A DNA stretch of 23,307 nt from an uncultured Ideonella sp. (GTDB taxonomy: Bacteria > Pseudomonadota > Gammaproteobacteria > Burkholderiales > Burkholderiaceae), in NCBI GenBank assembly GCA_946479475.1, contig CAMLGG010000055.1, positions 1 through 23,307 on the forward strand, in the 5' to 3' direction. A program made the translations under genes and the position numbers. This document shows positions 16,069 through 23,307 of this stretch, in pieces (positions within the stretch are counted from its first letter, which is position 1; every line of letters starts with the position of its first letter). Under the pieces are notes generated by a model. That model saw only the letters and a list, made by a program, of their open reading frames with translations. It ran no database searches and was not told where the DNA came from.

Positions 16069-17022
16069 ATGAACGAGCATCCCTTCGAAGACTTCCTCGC
16101 CCGCCGCCCGCTGGTCATCCTCGACGGCGCGCTGGGCACCGAGCTGCAGCGCCGCGGCGCCGACATCGACGACCCGCTGTGGTCGGCCAAGCTGCTGCTG
16201 GAGCGGCCCGGGCTGATCCGGCAGGTGCACCTCGACTACTTCCGCAGCGGGGCGGACGTGGCCACCACGTCGAGCTACCAGGCGACCTTCGAGGCCTTTG
16301 CACGGCGCGGCCTCGGCGAGCAGGAGACGGTCGGGCTGATGCGCCTTTCCGTGCAGCTCGCGGCCGAGGCGCGCGACGAGTTCTGGGCCGACGAGGCGAA
16401 CCGCGAGGGCCGCCGCAAGCCGCTCGTCGCGGCCTCGGTGGGCCCCTACGGCGCGATGCTGGCCGATGGCTCCGAGTACACCGGGAACTACGGGTTGAGC
16501 GAGGAAGAGCTGATGGCCTTCCACCGCCCGCGCCTGGCGGTGCTGGCCTCGGCCGGCGCCGACCTGCTGGCCTGCGAGACCATTCCCTGCCTGGCCGAGG
16601 CCCGCGCGCTTGCGCGGCTGCTGGCCGAGTTCCCCGGCGTCGCGGCCTGGGTGAGCTTCTCGTGCCGCGATGGGCTGCACGACAGCCAGGGCGAGCCGAT
16701 CGCCGACTGCGTGGCCGCGCTCGAAGGCTTCGACCAGATCGTTGCGCTCGGCGTCAACTGCACGGCCCCCCAGCACATCGGCTCGCTGATCGAGCAGATG
16801 CATTCGAAGACGCGCAAGCCGCTGCTGGTCTATCCCAACTCGGGCGAACAGTACGACGGCCTGCACAAGACCTGGCACGGCAATCCGGGCGCCTCGCACT
16901 TCGCCGAGCAGGCCCGCGGCTGGCATGCCCGCGGTGCGCGCCTGATCGGCGGCTGCTGCCGCACCGGCCCGGACGAGATCGCCGCCCTGCGGCATTGGGC
17001 GCGCAGCGAACTCGAAGCCTGA
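16069..17022 (+). CDS. mmuM: Homocysteine S-methyltransferase family protein, MmuM-like (317 aa)
   Basis: This enzyme moves a methyl group, typically from S-methylmethionine or S-adenosylmethionine, to homocysteine, giving methionine. The N-terminus has LDGALGTELQRRGADIDDPLWSAKLL, and the middle has ATTSSYQATFEAF. The three zinc-binding cysteines are present: C231 in GVNCTAP, and C296 and C297 in GGCCRTGP. It is similar to E. coli MmuM (310 aa) in length and motifs. ATG 16069 is 2 bp after the permease stop, so it is almost certainly co-transcribed with the amino-acid ABC genes. In E. coli, mmuM is co-transcribed with the S-methylmethionine permease mmuP, which makes this neighbourhood suggestive. 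The gene symbol rests on family membership. Confidence 0.9.
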   Translation: MNEHPFEDFLARRPLVILDGALGTELQRRGADIDDPLWSAKLLLERPGLIRQVHLDYFRSGADVATTSSYQATFEAFARRGLGEQETVGLMRLSVQLAAEARDEFWADEANREGRRKPLVAASVGPYGAMLADGSEYTGNYGLSEEELMAFHRPRLAVLASAGADLLACETIPCLAEARALARLLAEFPGVAAWVSFSCRDGLHDSQGEPIADCVAALEGFDQIVALGVNCTAPQHIGSLIEQMHSKTRKPLLVYPNSGEQYDGLHKTWHGNPGASHFAEQARGWHARGARLIGGCCRTGPDEIAALRHWARSELEA

Positions 17023-17026
17023 GCGG

Positions 17027-17064
17027 GCTCCCCGAGAAACAGGGGGTTCGCGCTCCCGGGGAGC
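17027..17064 (+). other. 8-bp inverted repeat between mmuM and the DUF885 gene
   Basis: gctccccg (17027-17034) and cggggagc (17057-17064) are perfect complements with a 22-nt loop, starting 5 nt after the mmuM stop and ending 18 nt before the next ATG. The second arm also folds with the adjacent gctccc. No T-run follows. It may be a terminator, an attenuator or an operator; I cannot tell which. Confidence 0.35.
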
Positions 17065-17082
17065 GTCGATAAGCTCGCGCCG

Positions 17083-18918
17083 ATGCGCAAAACGCTCTTC
17101 CGCTGGCTGGGCGGCGTCATCCTTGCCGCCCTCACTGCCGCCACCGTCTTCATCGTCAATCTCGTCTGGTTCCGGCCCTTCAGCCTGAACCTGTTCTACG
17201 AGAAGGTCTTTGTCGGCTTCATGCTCGACAACCCCGAGCTGCTGACCATGATCGGCGTCGCCGAGCAGTTCGGCTACCGGCGCCACAACGCCCACCTGAA
17301 CGACGCCTCGGTCGCCAAGGTCGAGCATGACTTCCAGCGCTGGCACGAGTACCTCGATGACCTGAAGGCCTACGACCTCACGCGGCAGACGCCGGACCAG
17401 CGCCTGTCCACCCGCGTGCTGACCTGGTTCATCGAGGGCGAGCTCGAAGGCGAGCGCTTCCGCTTCCACGACTACCCGGTGAACCAGCTGTTCGGCGTGC
17501 AGAACCAGACGCCGGACTTCATGATCAACCAGCACCGCATCGCCGACCGGCGCGGCGCCGAGGACTACCTGTCGCGCCTGTCGGAGTTCGGCCGCAAGTT
17601 CGACCAGGTCCTCGACGGCCTGAAGCTGCGCGAGTCCAAGGGCGTCGTGCCGCCGCGCTTCGTCATCGACCGCGTGCTCGTCGAGATGCGGGCCTTCGGG
17701 GAGCAGCCGCCGGCACAGAACCCGCTGTGCGTGAACTTCGCGAAGAAGGTCGAAGCGCTGGGCGACGTCGATGCCGCAGGCCAGCTCGCGCTGAAGGGCC
17801 GCTGCGAGCAGGCGGTGGAGCAGGTGGTGCGTCCTGCCTACGGCCGGCTCATCGCGTTCTTCGACGGCCAGCGCGAACGTGCCACCGAAGACGACGGCGC
17901 GTGGAAGCTGCCCGACGGCGACGCCTACTACGCCTGGCGCCTGCGCCAGCAGACGACGAGCTCGATGACGCCGCAGCAGGTGCATGCGCTGGGCCTGTCC
18001 GAGGTCGAGCGCATCGAGGGCGAGATGCGCGCGATCCTGCAGTCCCAAGGCCAGTTGCAGGAAGGCGAGACGCCGGCCCAGGCCATCGTCCGCCTGGGCA
18101 AGGAGCCGCGCTTTCTCTACCCCGACAACGACGAGGGCCGCCAGGCCGCGCTGGTCGAATACAAGCGCATGATCGACGACCAGCTCGTGCGCTCGCGCGA
18201 CGTGATCGGCCTTCAGCCCCAGGCGCCGATCGAGGTGCAGCGGGTGCCGGAGTTCAAGCAGAAGACGGCACCGGGCGCCTACTACCAGCCGCCGGCGCTC
18301 GACGGCTCGCGGCCCGGCATCTTCTACGCCAACCTGCGCGACATGAACGCGCTGCCGAAGTTCGGCATGCGCACGCTCTCCGTCCACGAGGGCGTGCCCG
18401 GCCACCACTTCCAGATCGCGCTGGCGCAGGAGCGCCAGGGCGGCCCGACCTTCCGCAAGCTGCTGCCCTTTACCGCCTACTCCGAAGGCTGGGCGCTTTA
18501 TGCCGAGTGGCTGGCCACCGAGCTCGGCGTCTACCAGGGCGACCCTTTCGGCGACCTCGGCCGGCTGCAGGCCGAGATGTTCCGCGCGGTGCGCCTGGTG
18601 GTCGACACCGGCATCCATGCCCAGCGCTGGACGCGCCAGCAGGCCATCGACTACATGCTCTCCCACACCGGCATGGCCGAGGGCGAGGTGGTGGCCGAGA
18701 TCGAACGCTACATCGTCGACCCTGGCCAGGCCTGCGCCTACAAGGTCGGCATGCTCGCCATCCGCGCGGCTCGCGAACGGGCCCAGAAGGCGCTGGGCGC
18801 GAAGTGGAACCGCGAGGCCGAGAAGGCCTTCCACGATGTCGTGCTCGAGGGCGGGGCGCTGCCGCTGGCGATCCTCGACGAGCAGGTGGATGCGTGGATT
18901 GCGAGCCGGCGGCCCTGA
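17083..18918 (+). CDS. DUF885-family putative metallopeptidase, membrane-anchored (611 aa)
   Basis: The N-terminus is one hydrophobic helix (about residues 9-30) after RKTLFRW, a signal anchor that would place the rest in the periplasm. The C-terminal half has the DUF885 zinc-peptidase-like motif HEGVPGHH (435-442) and a downstream YSEGWALYAEW with Glu468, the expected metal-ligand pattern. The length of about 600 residues is usual for the family. Enzymatic activity and substrate are not established for most DUF885 proteins. The start ATG 17083 lacks a Shine-Dalgarno; gataag at 17068-17073 could be a -10 box putting the transcript start almost at the ATG. It converges on the methyltransferase gene with only 3 bp between stop codons. 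Confidence 0.93.
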   Translation: MRKTLFRWLGGVILAALTAATVFIVNLVWFRPFSLNLFYEKVFVGFMLDNPELLTMIGVAEQFGYRRHNAHLNDASVAKVEHDFQRWHEYLDDLKAYDLTRQTPDQRLSTRVLTWFIEGELEGERFRFHDYPVNQLFGVQNQTPDFMINQHRIADRRGAEDYLSRLSEFGRKFDQVLDGLKLRESKGVVPPRFVIDRVLVEMRAFGEQPPAQNPLCVNFAKKVEALGDVDAAGQLALKGRCEQAVEQVVRPAYGRLIAFFDGQRERATEDDGAWKLPDGDAYYAWRLRQQTTSSMTPQQVHALGLSEVERIEGEMRAILQSQGQLQEGETPAQAIVRLGKEPRFLYPDNDEGRQAALVEYKRMIDDQLVRSRDVIGLQPQAPIEVQRVPEFKQKTAPGAYYQPPALDGSRPGIFYANLRDMNALPKFGMRTLSVHEGVPGHHFQIALAQERQGGPTFRKLLPFTAYSEGWALYAEWLATELGVYQGDPFGDLGRLQAEMFRAVRLVVDTGIHAQRWTRQQAIDYMLSHTGMAEGEVVAEIERYIVDPGQACAYKVGMLAIRAARERAQKALGAKWNREAEKAFHDVVLEGGALPLAILDEQVDAWIASRRP

Positions 18919-18921
18919 AGC

Positions 18922-19734
18922 TCAGGCCACGCGCCCCTTCACCGCATTGGCCGCTGCCTTCAGGACGATGGGCCCGCCATCGGTGGCGCCCAGCGCTTCG
19001 CGCACTCGATCCTTCAGCCGCTGAAGCCCATCCGGCGGGAGTGACAAGAACAGGCCTCGCAGACGAGGGCTGCCATGCGCCGTGCGCCAGAACTCGTCGA
19101 AGCTCCCGAAGCCGCGCTCGACCTCGAACCTGTGCGCTTGCACATCGACCAGGCCGACGCTGCGCCACAGGTCTTGCGACGCTTGCTCCGACGCCACCCA
19201 GGCGCTCGGTGGTTCCGCTGCCTGGTGGCCTTCGGCCCGCACGGCATCGAGGATGGGCTGCAAGGGGAATCCGCCGGCAGCCAGGTCCCAGTGGTAGGCG
19301 CCTATCGTGCCGCCAGGCCGGACGACCCTCGCCAACTCCTGCAGGCCCTTCAGGGGGTCGGGCAGGAAGAACAGCACCAGGGCCATGGCGGCCGCGTCGA
19401 CGCTGGATTCCGGCATCGGCAGCGATTGCGCGTCGCCCTCCAGGAAGCGCGCGCCGGCGATCCCGGGCCGCTGGCGCGCGAAGGCCAGCTGCGCCGGCGC
19501 CGGATCGACACCCGTCACCGATCGCGGCCTCTGCAGGGCCACCAGCGCCTCGGTGAAGGCGCCGTTGCCGCAGCCGGCGTCGAGCCAGTCGAGACCTTCG
19601 GGCAGGGCCAGCCAGTCGAGGAACGGCGCCGCCACGAGGGCGCTCCACCGGCCCATCATCTGCTCGTAGGCCGCACCATCGTCGAAGACGAAACGCGAAG
19701 GGGTCTGCACGGTTGCCAATGGTCGAGCGTTCAC
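18922..19734 (-). CDS. Class I SAM-dependent methyltransferase (270 aa)
   Basis: The Rossmann-fold methyltransferase motif I is LDAGCGNGAF (51-60). Motif II/post-I is VTGVDPAPAQLAFAR, and RFLEGDAQSLPMPESSVDAAAM is the motif around the acidic residues, followed by ELARVVRPGGTIGAY. It resembles UbiE/Methyltransf_11-type small-molecule methyltransferases; the substrate is unknown. The start is GTG 19732-19734, chosen because AAGGAG lies 6 nt upstream on the minus strand. That Shine-Dalgarno sits in the 17-bp gap before the divergent LysR gene, so its promoter must lie inside the lysR coding region, unless a start nearer 19710 is used. Confidence 0.9.
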   Translation of the reverse strand: MNARPLATVQTPSRFVFDDGAAYEQMMGRWSALVAAPFLDWLALPEGLDWLDAGCGNGAFTEALVALQRPRSVTGVDPAPAQLAFARQRPGIAGARFLEGDAQSLPMPESSVDAAAMALVLFFLPDPLKGLQELARVVRPGGTIGAYHWDLAAGGFPLQPILDAVRAEGHQAAEPPSAWVASEQASQDLWRSVGLVDVQAHRFEVERGFGSFDEFWRTAHGSPRLRGLFLSLPPDGLQRLKDRVREALGATDGGPIVLKAAANAVKGRVA

Positions 19735-19751
19735 GCCACACTCCTTGCCAG

Positions 19752-20759
19752 GTGGACAAGCTCAAGGCCATACAGTACTTCCTCGCAGCCGCGCAGACCG
19801 GCAGCCTTTCGGCCGCCGCGCGCCAGCAGGGCGTGACGCTGCAGGCCGTCGCCAAGCTGGTGACGGCGCTCGAATCGCAGCTGGGCACCACGCTCTTCCA
19901 GCGTGGCAGCCGGGGCCTCCAGCTCACCACCGACGGCGTGCAGTACGCCGAAGCCTGTGCGCCGCTCCTGGCTCAACTGCAGGCCGCCGACGAGGGCTTG
20001 CGCCAGTCGCGGCAACGGCCCCAGGGGACGCTGGTCGTGGGCGGCACGCCGTTCCTGATGCAGCACTGCATCGTGCCCGCTTTGCCGGCCTTCCATGCCA
20101 GCCATCCGGACCTGACGCTCGACCTGCGCTCCATCCTGCATCTCGACGAGGCGGCCGCCAAGGACTGCGACCTGCTGCTGCTGCACGGCTGGTTCGAGGC
20201 CGGCAGCTGGGTGCGGCGCGAGCTGCCGGTGATGGCGCAGGTCACCGCGGCCACGCCCGAATACTGGAAGCGCCACGGCATCCCGGGCCACCCGCGTGAA
20301 CTGGCCGACCACAATTGCCTGAGCTATCGCAACCCCTACGGGAAGCTGCTCGACCTGTGGCGCTACCGCCAGACAGGCCCGCAGGGCGAGCTCATCGAGC
20401 CGGTGGTCGTGCGAGGCTGGCTGAACTCGAATCATCGCGACAACCTGCTCGAGCTCGTGCTCGGCGACGCGGGCGTGATGCGCATCGCCTACGCCACGGC
20501 GCAGACCGAGCTGGCGAGCGGCCGGCTGGTGCCGGTGCTGCTGGATTGGGAGCTGATGGACCCGCCGCCCCTGGCGATCTACTTCCGGCCCGAGGCCCGC
20601 CGGACCCTCCGCTTGCGTGTCTTCAGCGACTTCGTCGCTGCCCATTGCGCCGAGCTCGCCAAGCTGACGACGGCCAAGGGGCAGGCCAGCGTGGACGGCC
20701 GCCCGGCCTGGCATCACGGCAACAGCCGGCGGGCGTCGAGCTGGCTGGCCCATCGATGA
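19752..20759 (+). CDS. LysR-family transcriptional regulator (335 aa)
   Basis: The N-terminal winged HTH (about residues 1-60) reads KLKAIQYFLAAAQTGSLSAA, then AARQQGVTLQAVAKLVTALE and LFQRGSRGLQLTTDG. A type-2 periplasmic-binding-like effector domain follows from about 90 (TLVVGGTPFLMQHCIVPALP). GTG 19752 is preferred because LysR proteins typically start about at this distance before the helix. Upstream ATG 19719 and TTG 19713 would overlap the methyltransferase. There is no Shine-Dalgarno before any of these. By LysR convention it may control the divergent methyltransferase, although the gap is too short for standard promoters. The convergent TctC-like gene is another candidate target. Confidence 0.92.
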   Translation: MDKLKAIQYFLAAAQTGSLSAAARQQGVTLQAVAKLVTALESQLGTTLFQRGSRGLQLTTDGVQYAEACAPLLAQLQAADEGLRQSRQRPQGTLVVGGTPFLMQHCIVPALPAFHASHPDLTLDLRSILHLDEAAAKDCDLLLLHGWFEAGSWVRRELPVMAQVTAATPEYWKRHGIPGHPRELADHNCLSYRNPYGKLLDLWRYRQTGPQGELIEPVVVRGWLNSNHRDNLLELVLGDAGVMRIAYATAQTELASGRLVPVLLDWELMDPPPLAIYFRPEARRTLRLRVFSDFVAAHCAELAKLTTAKGQASVDGRPAWHHGNSRRASSWLAHR

Positions 20760-20769
20760 GCAGCCACCT

Positions 20770-21732
20770 TCAGTCGATGCTCGCGCCGGTCTCGCGCACG
20801 AACTGCACGTACTGCGCCTCCGCCTGGAGCATCAGGTCCCGCGTCTCGGCAGGCGAGCGGACGGGGCCGACGATCAGCAGGCGATCCATCTCCTGCCTGA
20901 ACTCCGGGGCCTGCGCGGCCTGCCGCACGGCCGCGGCAAGACGGTCGACGATGCCGGCCGGCAACTGGGGTGGTCCGAGGACGAAGTGGGCGGTGATCAG
21001 CGGCGCGGAGGGCACGCCGGACTCGCCGAGGGTCGGCACCGTCGGCAGCGCGGCCATCCGCTCGGCCATGCTGCAGCCGAGCAGCACGAGCCGGCCCGAC
21101 CGCACGTGCGGCGCACTGGCGCCGACCGGGAGAACGGCAGCCTGAATGCGGCCCTCGAGCAGGTCGGGCAGCAGTTGCGGGGCGCCCTTGTAGGGCACTC
21201 TCTCGAGCTCGAAACCGAGGGCGCCGGTGACCTGGCCGGCCACCATGTCTTCCGAGACGTTGTTCGAGCCTCGCATGAGCGGCTTGGCGCTTTGCCTGGC
21301 GTAGGCGGCGAACTCGGCCAGCGTCTTCGCGGGGACGCTGGAGGGCACGACCAGGCATTGGGTGTTGCCACCGATCGCCGCGATCGGCGTGAACTCGGCG
21401 ATCGACTTGTACGGCGACGCCTTGCTGAGGTGCGGCAGGCCAGCATTGGAGGCCAGCGCGAACAGCAGGGTGTAGCCATCGGCGGCGGCGCCCAGCGCGG
21501 CCCCCGCGCCTATGCCGGTGTTGCCTCCGGCGCGGTTCTCGACCAGCACCTCCTGTCCCAGCCCTGCGCTCATGCCCTTGGCCAGTGCGCGCGCCGCCGC
21601 GTCGCTGGGGCCGCCTGCCGGAGTGGGGACGATGAGCCGGATCGGCCGGGACGGATACGCGGTCTGCGCTCCCGTGGAGGACATGGCCAGCGCCAGTGCG
21701 GCGAAAGCGAGAAGGGGGGCCAGACGCTTCAT
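20770..21732 (-). CDS. Bug/TctC-family tripartite tricarboxylate transporter binding protein (320 aa)
   Basis: The signal peptide (MKRLAPLLAFAALALAMSSTGA, cleavage about residue 22) and the family opening YPSRPIRLIVPTPAGGPSD are classic for Bug/TctC periplasmic receptors. Later segments VENRAGGNTGIGA, RVPYKGAPQLLPDLLEGRIQ and LRP-like domain-2 elements (LPTVPTLGESGVPS) agree. AAGGAG lies 9 nt before ATG 21730-21732. Such proteins are very numerous in Burkholderiales, commonly as orphans without the TctA/TctB membrane subunits, which are not seen in this window either. The ligand is probably a small carboxylate or similar acid. The gene is convergent with the LysR regulator, 10 bp apart. Confidence 0.93.
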   Translation of the reverse strand: MKRLAPLLAFAALALAMSSTGAQTAYPSRPIRLIVPTPAGGPSDAAARALAKGMSAGLGQEVLVENRAGGNTGIGAGAALGAAADGYTLLFALASNAGLPHLSKASPYKSIAEFTPIAAIGGNTQCLVVPSSVPAKTLAEFAAYARQSAKPLMRGSNNVSEDMVAGQVTGALGFELERVPYKGAPQLLPDLLEGRIQAAVLPVGASAPHVRSGRLVLLGCSMAERMAALPTVPTLGESGVPSAPLITAHFVLGPPQLPAGIVDRLAAAVRQAAQAPEFRQEMDRLLIVGPVRSPAETRDLMLQAEAQYVQFVRETGASID

Positions 21733-21812
21733 TGCGGGTGCTCCTTGCCATGGACGGGACCAGTGTTCCCTTCGGCACGCGGGTTGAGAAGCTGCCCCTG
21801 CGTTGGAGCCCG

Positions 21813-21831
21813 CCTGAACTTCCGGTTCAGG
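21813..21831 (-). terminator. Hairpin after the antiporter gene
   Basis: cctgaac (21813-21819) and gttcagg (21825-21831) form a perfect 7-bp stem with a 5-nt loop, beginning 15 nt past the antiporter stop codon on the minus strand. There is no T-run. Position and shape fit a transcript end, or an operator upstream of the TctC-like gene (start 21732). Confidence 0.4.
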
Positions 21832-21846
21832 GTCCCGGCCCGCCGC

Positions 21847-23307
21847 CTACTCCACCTCGTCCGCATTCGCCGCCCGAAGCGGATCCGAGACCTCCATCCA
21901 GTCCAGGTCGTTCTCGAGCGTGTGGAAGGCGTCGTCGCCGATGTCGCCGTTGTCGCGCATGGCCAGCAGGGCCCGCCGGGCGGCACGTAACGCAGCGGCG
22001 TAGCGGCTGTCGTACTCGGCGGCGAAGCTGGCGTGCGGGCCGTCGCTGCGCTGCAGCTGGCCCAGGCGGACCTTGAAGTCCTTGCGCACCAGGTCCGCCG
22101 CGGGCGAATCTCCCGGCGGCAGGTGGGCGTAGGCGGCCAGCAGCATGCGCTGGCGCGCGGCGTGCTCCTCTTTGCCCACCGGATCGCCGTCGTGCAGGTT
22201 CAGCGCCCGCAGCACGGCCTTCAACGTGAGGCCCTGGACCAGCAGCGTGCCCAGCACCACCAGGAAGGCCGTCAGCAAGATCAGGTCGCGTTGAGGAAAG
22301 TCCGCGGGCAAGGCGAGTGCGGCGGCGAGCGTGACGATGCCCCGCATGCCTGCCCAGGAGATCACCAGCCCGCTGCCCACGGTCGGGCGCAGCATGGGCC
22401 TCGGAGGGTGGAAGCCGAAGCGGCGGTCGCGCCAGCGGATCGCCGCATTGAAGCTCATGTGCCAGGCGATGCGCACGAGGATCACCGTGGCGAGCACGGC
22501 CGCCGCGACCAGCAGGTACCGCTCTCTCGCCGGTGGCGCGAGCTCCACCACGATCGGGCGGATCTGCAGGCCGATGAAGATGAAGGCGAAGATGTTCAAC
22601 CCGAACACCACAGTGGCCCACACCGCGTTGGTCGGGATGCGGATGCGGGGCGCGATCCGCGCGGGCGAGCTGCGGCCGAGCGTCATGGCGAAGCAGACGG
22701 TGGTCAGCACGCCCGACAGGCCGACCTGCTCGGCGAAGAGCCAGACGGTGATGGTGGCGACGAACTGCAGGATGATCGCCGTCGGGATGTGCTGCACCTT
22801 CTCGAACACACGCTGCACGAGCCAGCCCAGTGCCGGGCCCGCGACCAGGCTGCCGAGCACGGCGAGCAGGAAGGTTGGCGCCACGTCGCGCACCGAGAAG
22901 CCGCCGGCCCCCACCGCACCGACGGCGAGGCGGTAGATCAGCAGCGCGCTGGCATCGTTGAGGAGGCTCTCGCCCTCGAGGATGCCGAGGATGCGCTGGG
23001 GTGGGCGCAGCGGGCGCAGCACCGCCGTGGCCGCCACCGCATCGGGCGGGGCCACGATGGCGCCGAGCGCGACCGCCGCAGCCCACGGCAGGCCCGGCAC
23101 GAGCTCGTGGGCCACGAAGGCCACCGCGGCCGTCGTGAGGCCCACCGCCACGATCACCAGGCTGGCCAGCGGCGCCCAGTTGTCGCGCAGGTCCCTCAGC
23201 GAGGCGTCGTAGCCTGCATCGACGAGGATTGGCGCCACGAACAAGGCCAGCACGAGCTCCGGCGGGAGGTTCGGGATGGGCGTGCCGGGCACCAGGGCCA
23301 GCAGCGC
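21847..23307 (-). CDS. CPA1-family Na+/H+ antiporter (N-terminus beyond right edge)
   Basis: The frame is open to the window edge and reads ALLALVPGTPIPNLPPELVL at the very end, where other family members have the same segment, so an internal start near 23292 is unlikely. Conserved CPA1 features are VAPPDAVAATAV in an early helix, GESLLNDASALLIY with the ion-translocating Asn-Asp (codons near 22954-22959), GLSGVLTTVCFAM, and SWAGMRGIVTLAAALALP. About ten to eleven membrane helices are visible. The last 110 or so residues form a hydrophilic C-terminal cytoplasmic tail (KVRLGQLQRSDG to ANADEVE). It exchanges Na+ or another cation for H+ in pH and salt homeostasis. The missing part should be roughly one helix. 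Confidence 0.93.
   Translation of the reverse strand, partial: ALLALVPGTPIPNLPPELVLALFVAPILVDAGYDASLRDLRDNWAPLASLVIVAVGLTTAAVAFVAHELVPGLPWAAAVALGAIVAPPDAVAATAVLRPLRPPQRILGILEGESLLNDASALLIYRLAVGAVGAGGFSVRDVAPTFLLAVLGSLVAGPALGWLVQRVFEKVQHIPTAIILQFVATITVWLFAEQVGLSGVLTTVCFAMTLGRSSPARIAPRIRIPTNAVWATVVFGLNIFAFIFIGLQIRPIVVELAPPARERYLLVAAAVLATVILVRIAWHMSFNAAIRWRDRRFGFHPPRPMLRPTVGSGLVISWAGMRGIVTLAAALALPADFPQRDLILLTAFLVVLGTLLVQGLTLKAVLRALNLHDGDPVGKEEHAARQRMLLAAYAHLPPGDSPAADLVRKDFKVRLGQLQRSDGPHASFAAEYDSRYAAALRAARRALLAMRDNGDIGDDAFHTLENDLDWMEVSDPLRAANADEVE

Noticed and set aside
15970..18834. A 954-codon open frame antisense to the permease, mmuM and DUF885 genes
   Set aside because: It spans three unrelated sense genes and their intergenic gaps, has no domain, and shows antisense composition. 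It is explained by codon bias.
18914..18926. A tiny hairpin cctga-agc-tcagg at the convergent stop codons
   Set aside because: Only 5 bp, and largely a consequence of two convergent TGA codons three bases apart. It is too weak to call a bidirectional terminator.

Overview
The window looks like chromosomal DNA from a high-GC betaproteobacterium, most likely Burkholderiales (Rubrivivax/Leptothrix/Comamonadaceae-like). This rests on the very high GC content, strong G/C third-position bias, a Bug/TctC-type solute-binding protein beside a LysR regulator, a long-form PyrF, and -10-like TAGAAT/TAAAAT boxes without good -35 boxes. It is an inference from gene content; no rRNA or tRNA is present to confirm it. 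I see no tRNA, rRNA, CRISPR array, insertion sequence, phage gene or attachment site. No stretch over 300 bp lacks a gene. The largest gaps are about 195 bp (1974-2168), 186 bp (2787-2972) and 160 bp (6964-7123).

Layout. (1) 1-1973, all minus strand: a degenerate receiver-domain protein, a stand-alone LuxR-type HTH protein, an 81-residue two-helix membrane protein and the N-terminal part of an RTX-type calcium-binding protein that runs off the left edge. This is the most accessory-looking part. (2) 2169-4355: a YibF-like glutathione S-transferase (minus) divergent from purB (plus). (3) 4469-6762: a DUF898/YjgN-like multi-pass membrane protein overlapping by 4 bp a membrane-anchored M48 metallopeptidase. 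(4) 6784-7948: a small one-helix membrane protein (minus) divergent from pyrF. (5) 8071-10965: a large orphan hybrid histidine kinase with three PAS domains. (6) 11060-14392: a tightly overlapping four-gene PhnD/PhnC/PhnE/PhnE-type ABC importer for an oxyanion. (7) 14468-17022: an amino-acid ABC binding lipoprotein and permease without an ATPase, followed after 2 bp by a homocysteine S-methyltransferase. (8) 17083-19734: a membrane-anchored DUF885 putative metallopeptidase convergent with a SAM methyltransferase. (9) 19752-21732: a LysR regulator, only 17 bp from and divergent to the methyltransferase, convergent with a Bug/TctC binding protein. (10) 21847-23307: a CPA1 Na+/H+ antiporter whose N-terminus lies beyond the right edge.

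How they may work together. Most blocks are ordinary housekeeping or transport. Three are worth a closer look. In the left-hand cluster the two halves of a NarL-type response regulator are encoded as separate proteins, and the receiver lacks conserved phosphorylation-switch residues. In the ABC/homocysteine methyltransferase cluster, uptake of a methyl donor or related amino acid could feed methionine synthesis. The PhnDCEE-like importer has no phosphonate or phosphite catabolic genes beside it, so its substrate is open. I found no clear evidence of a wholly new system.
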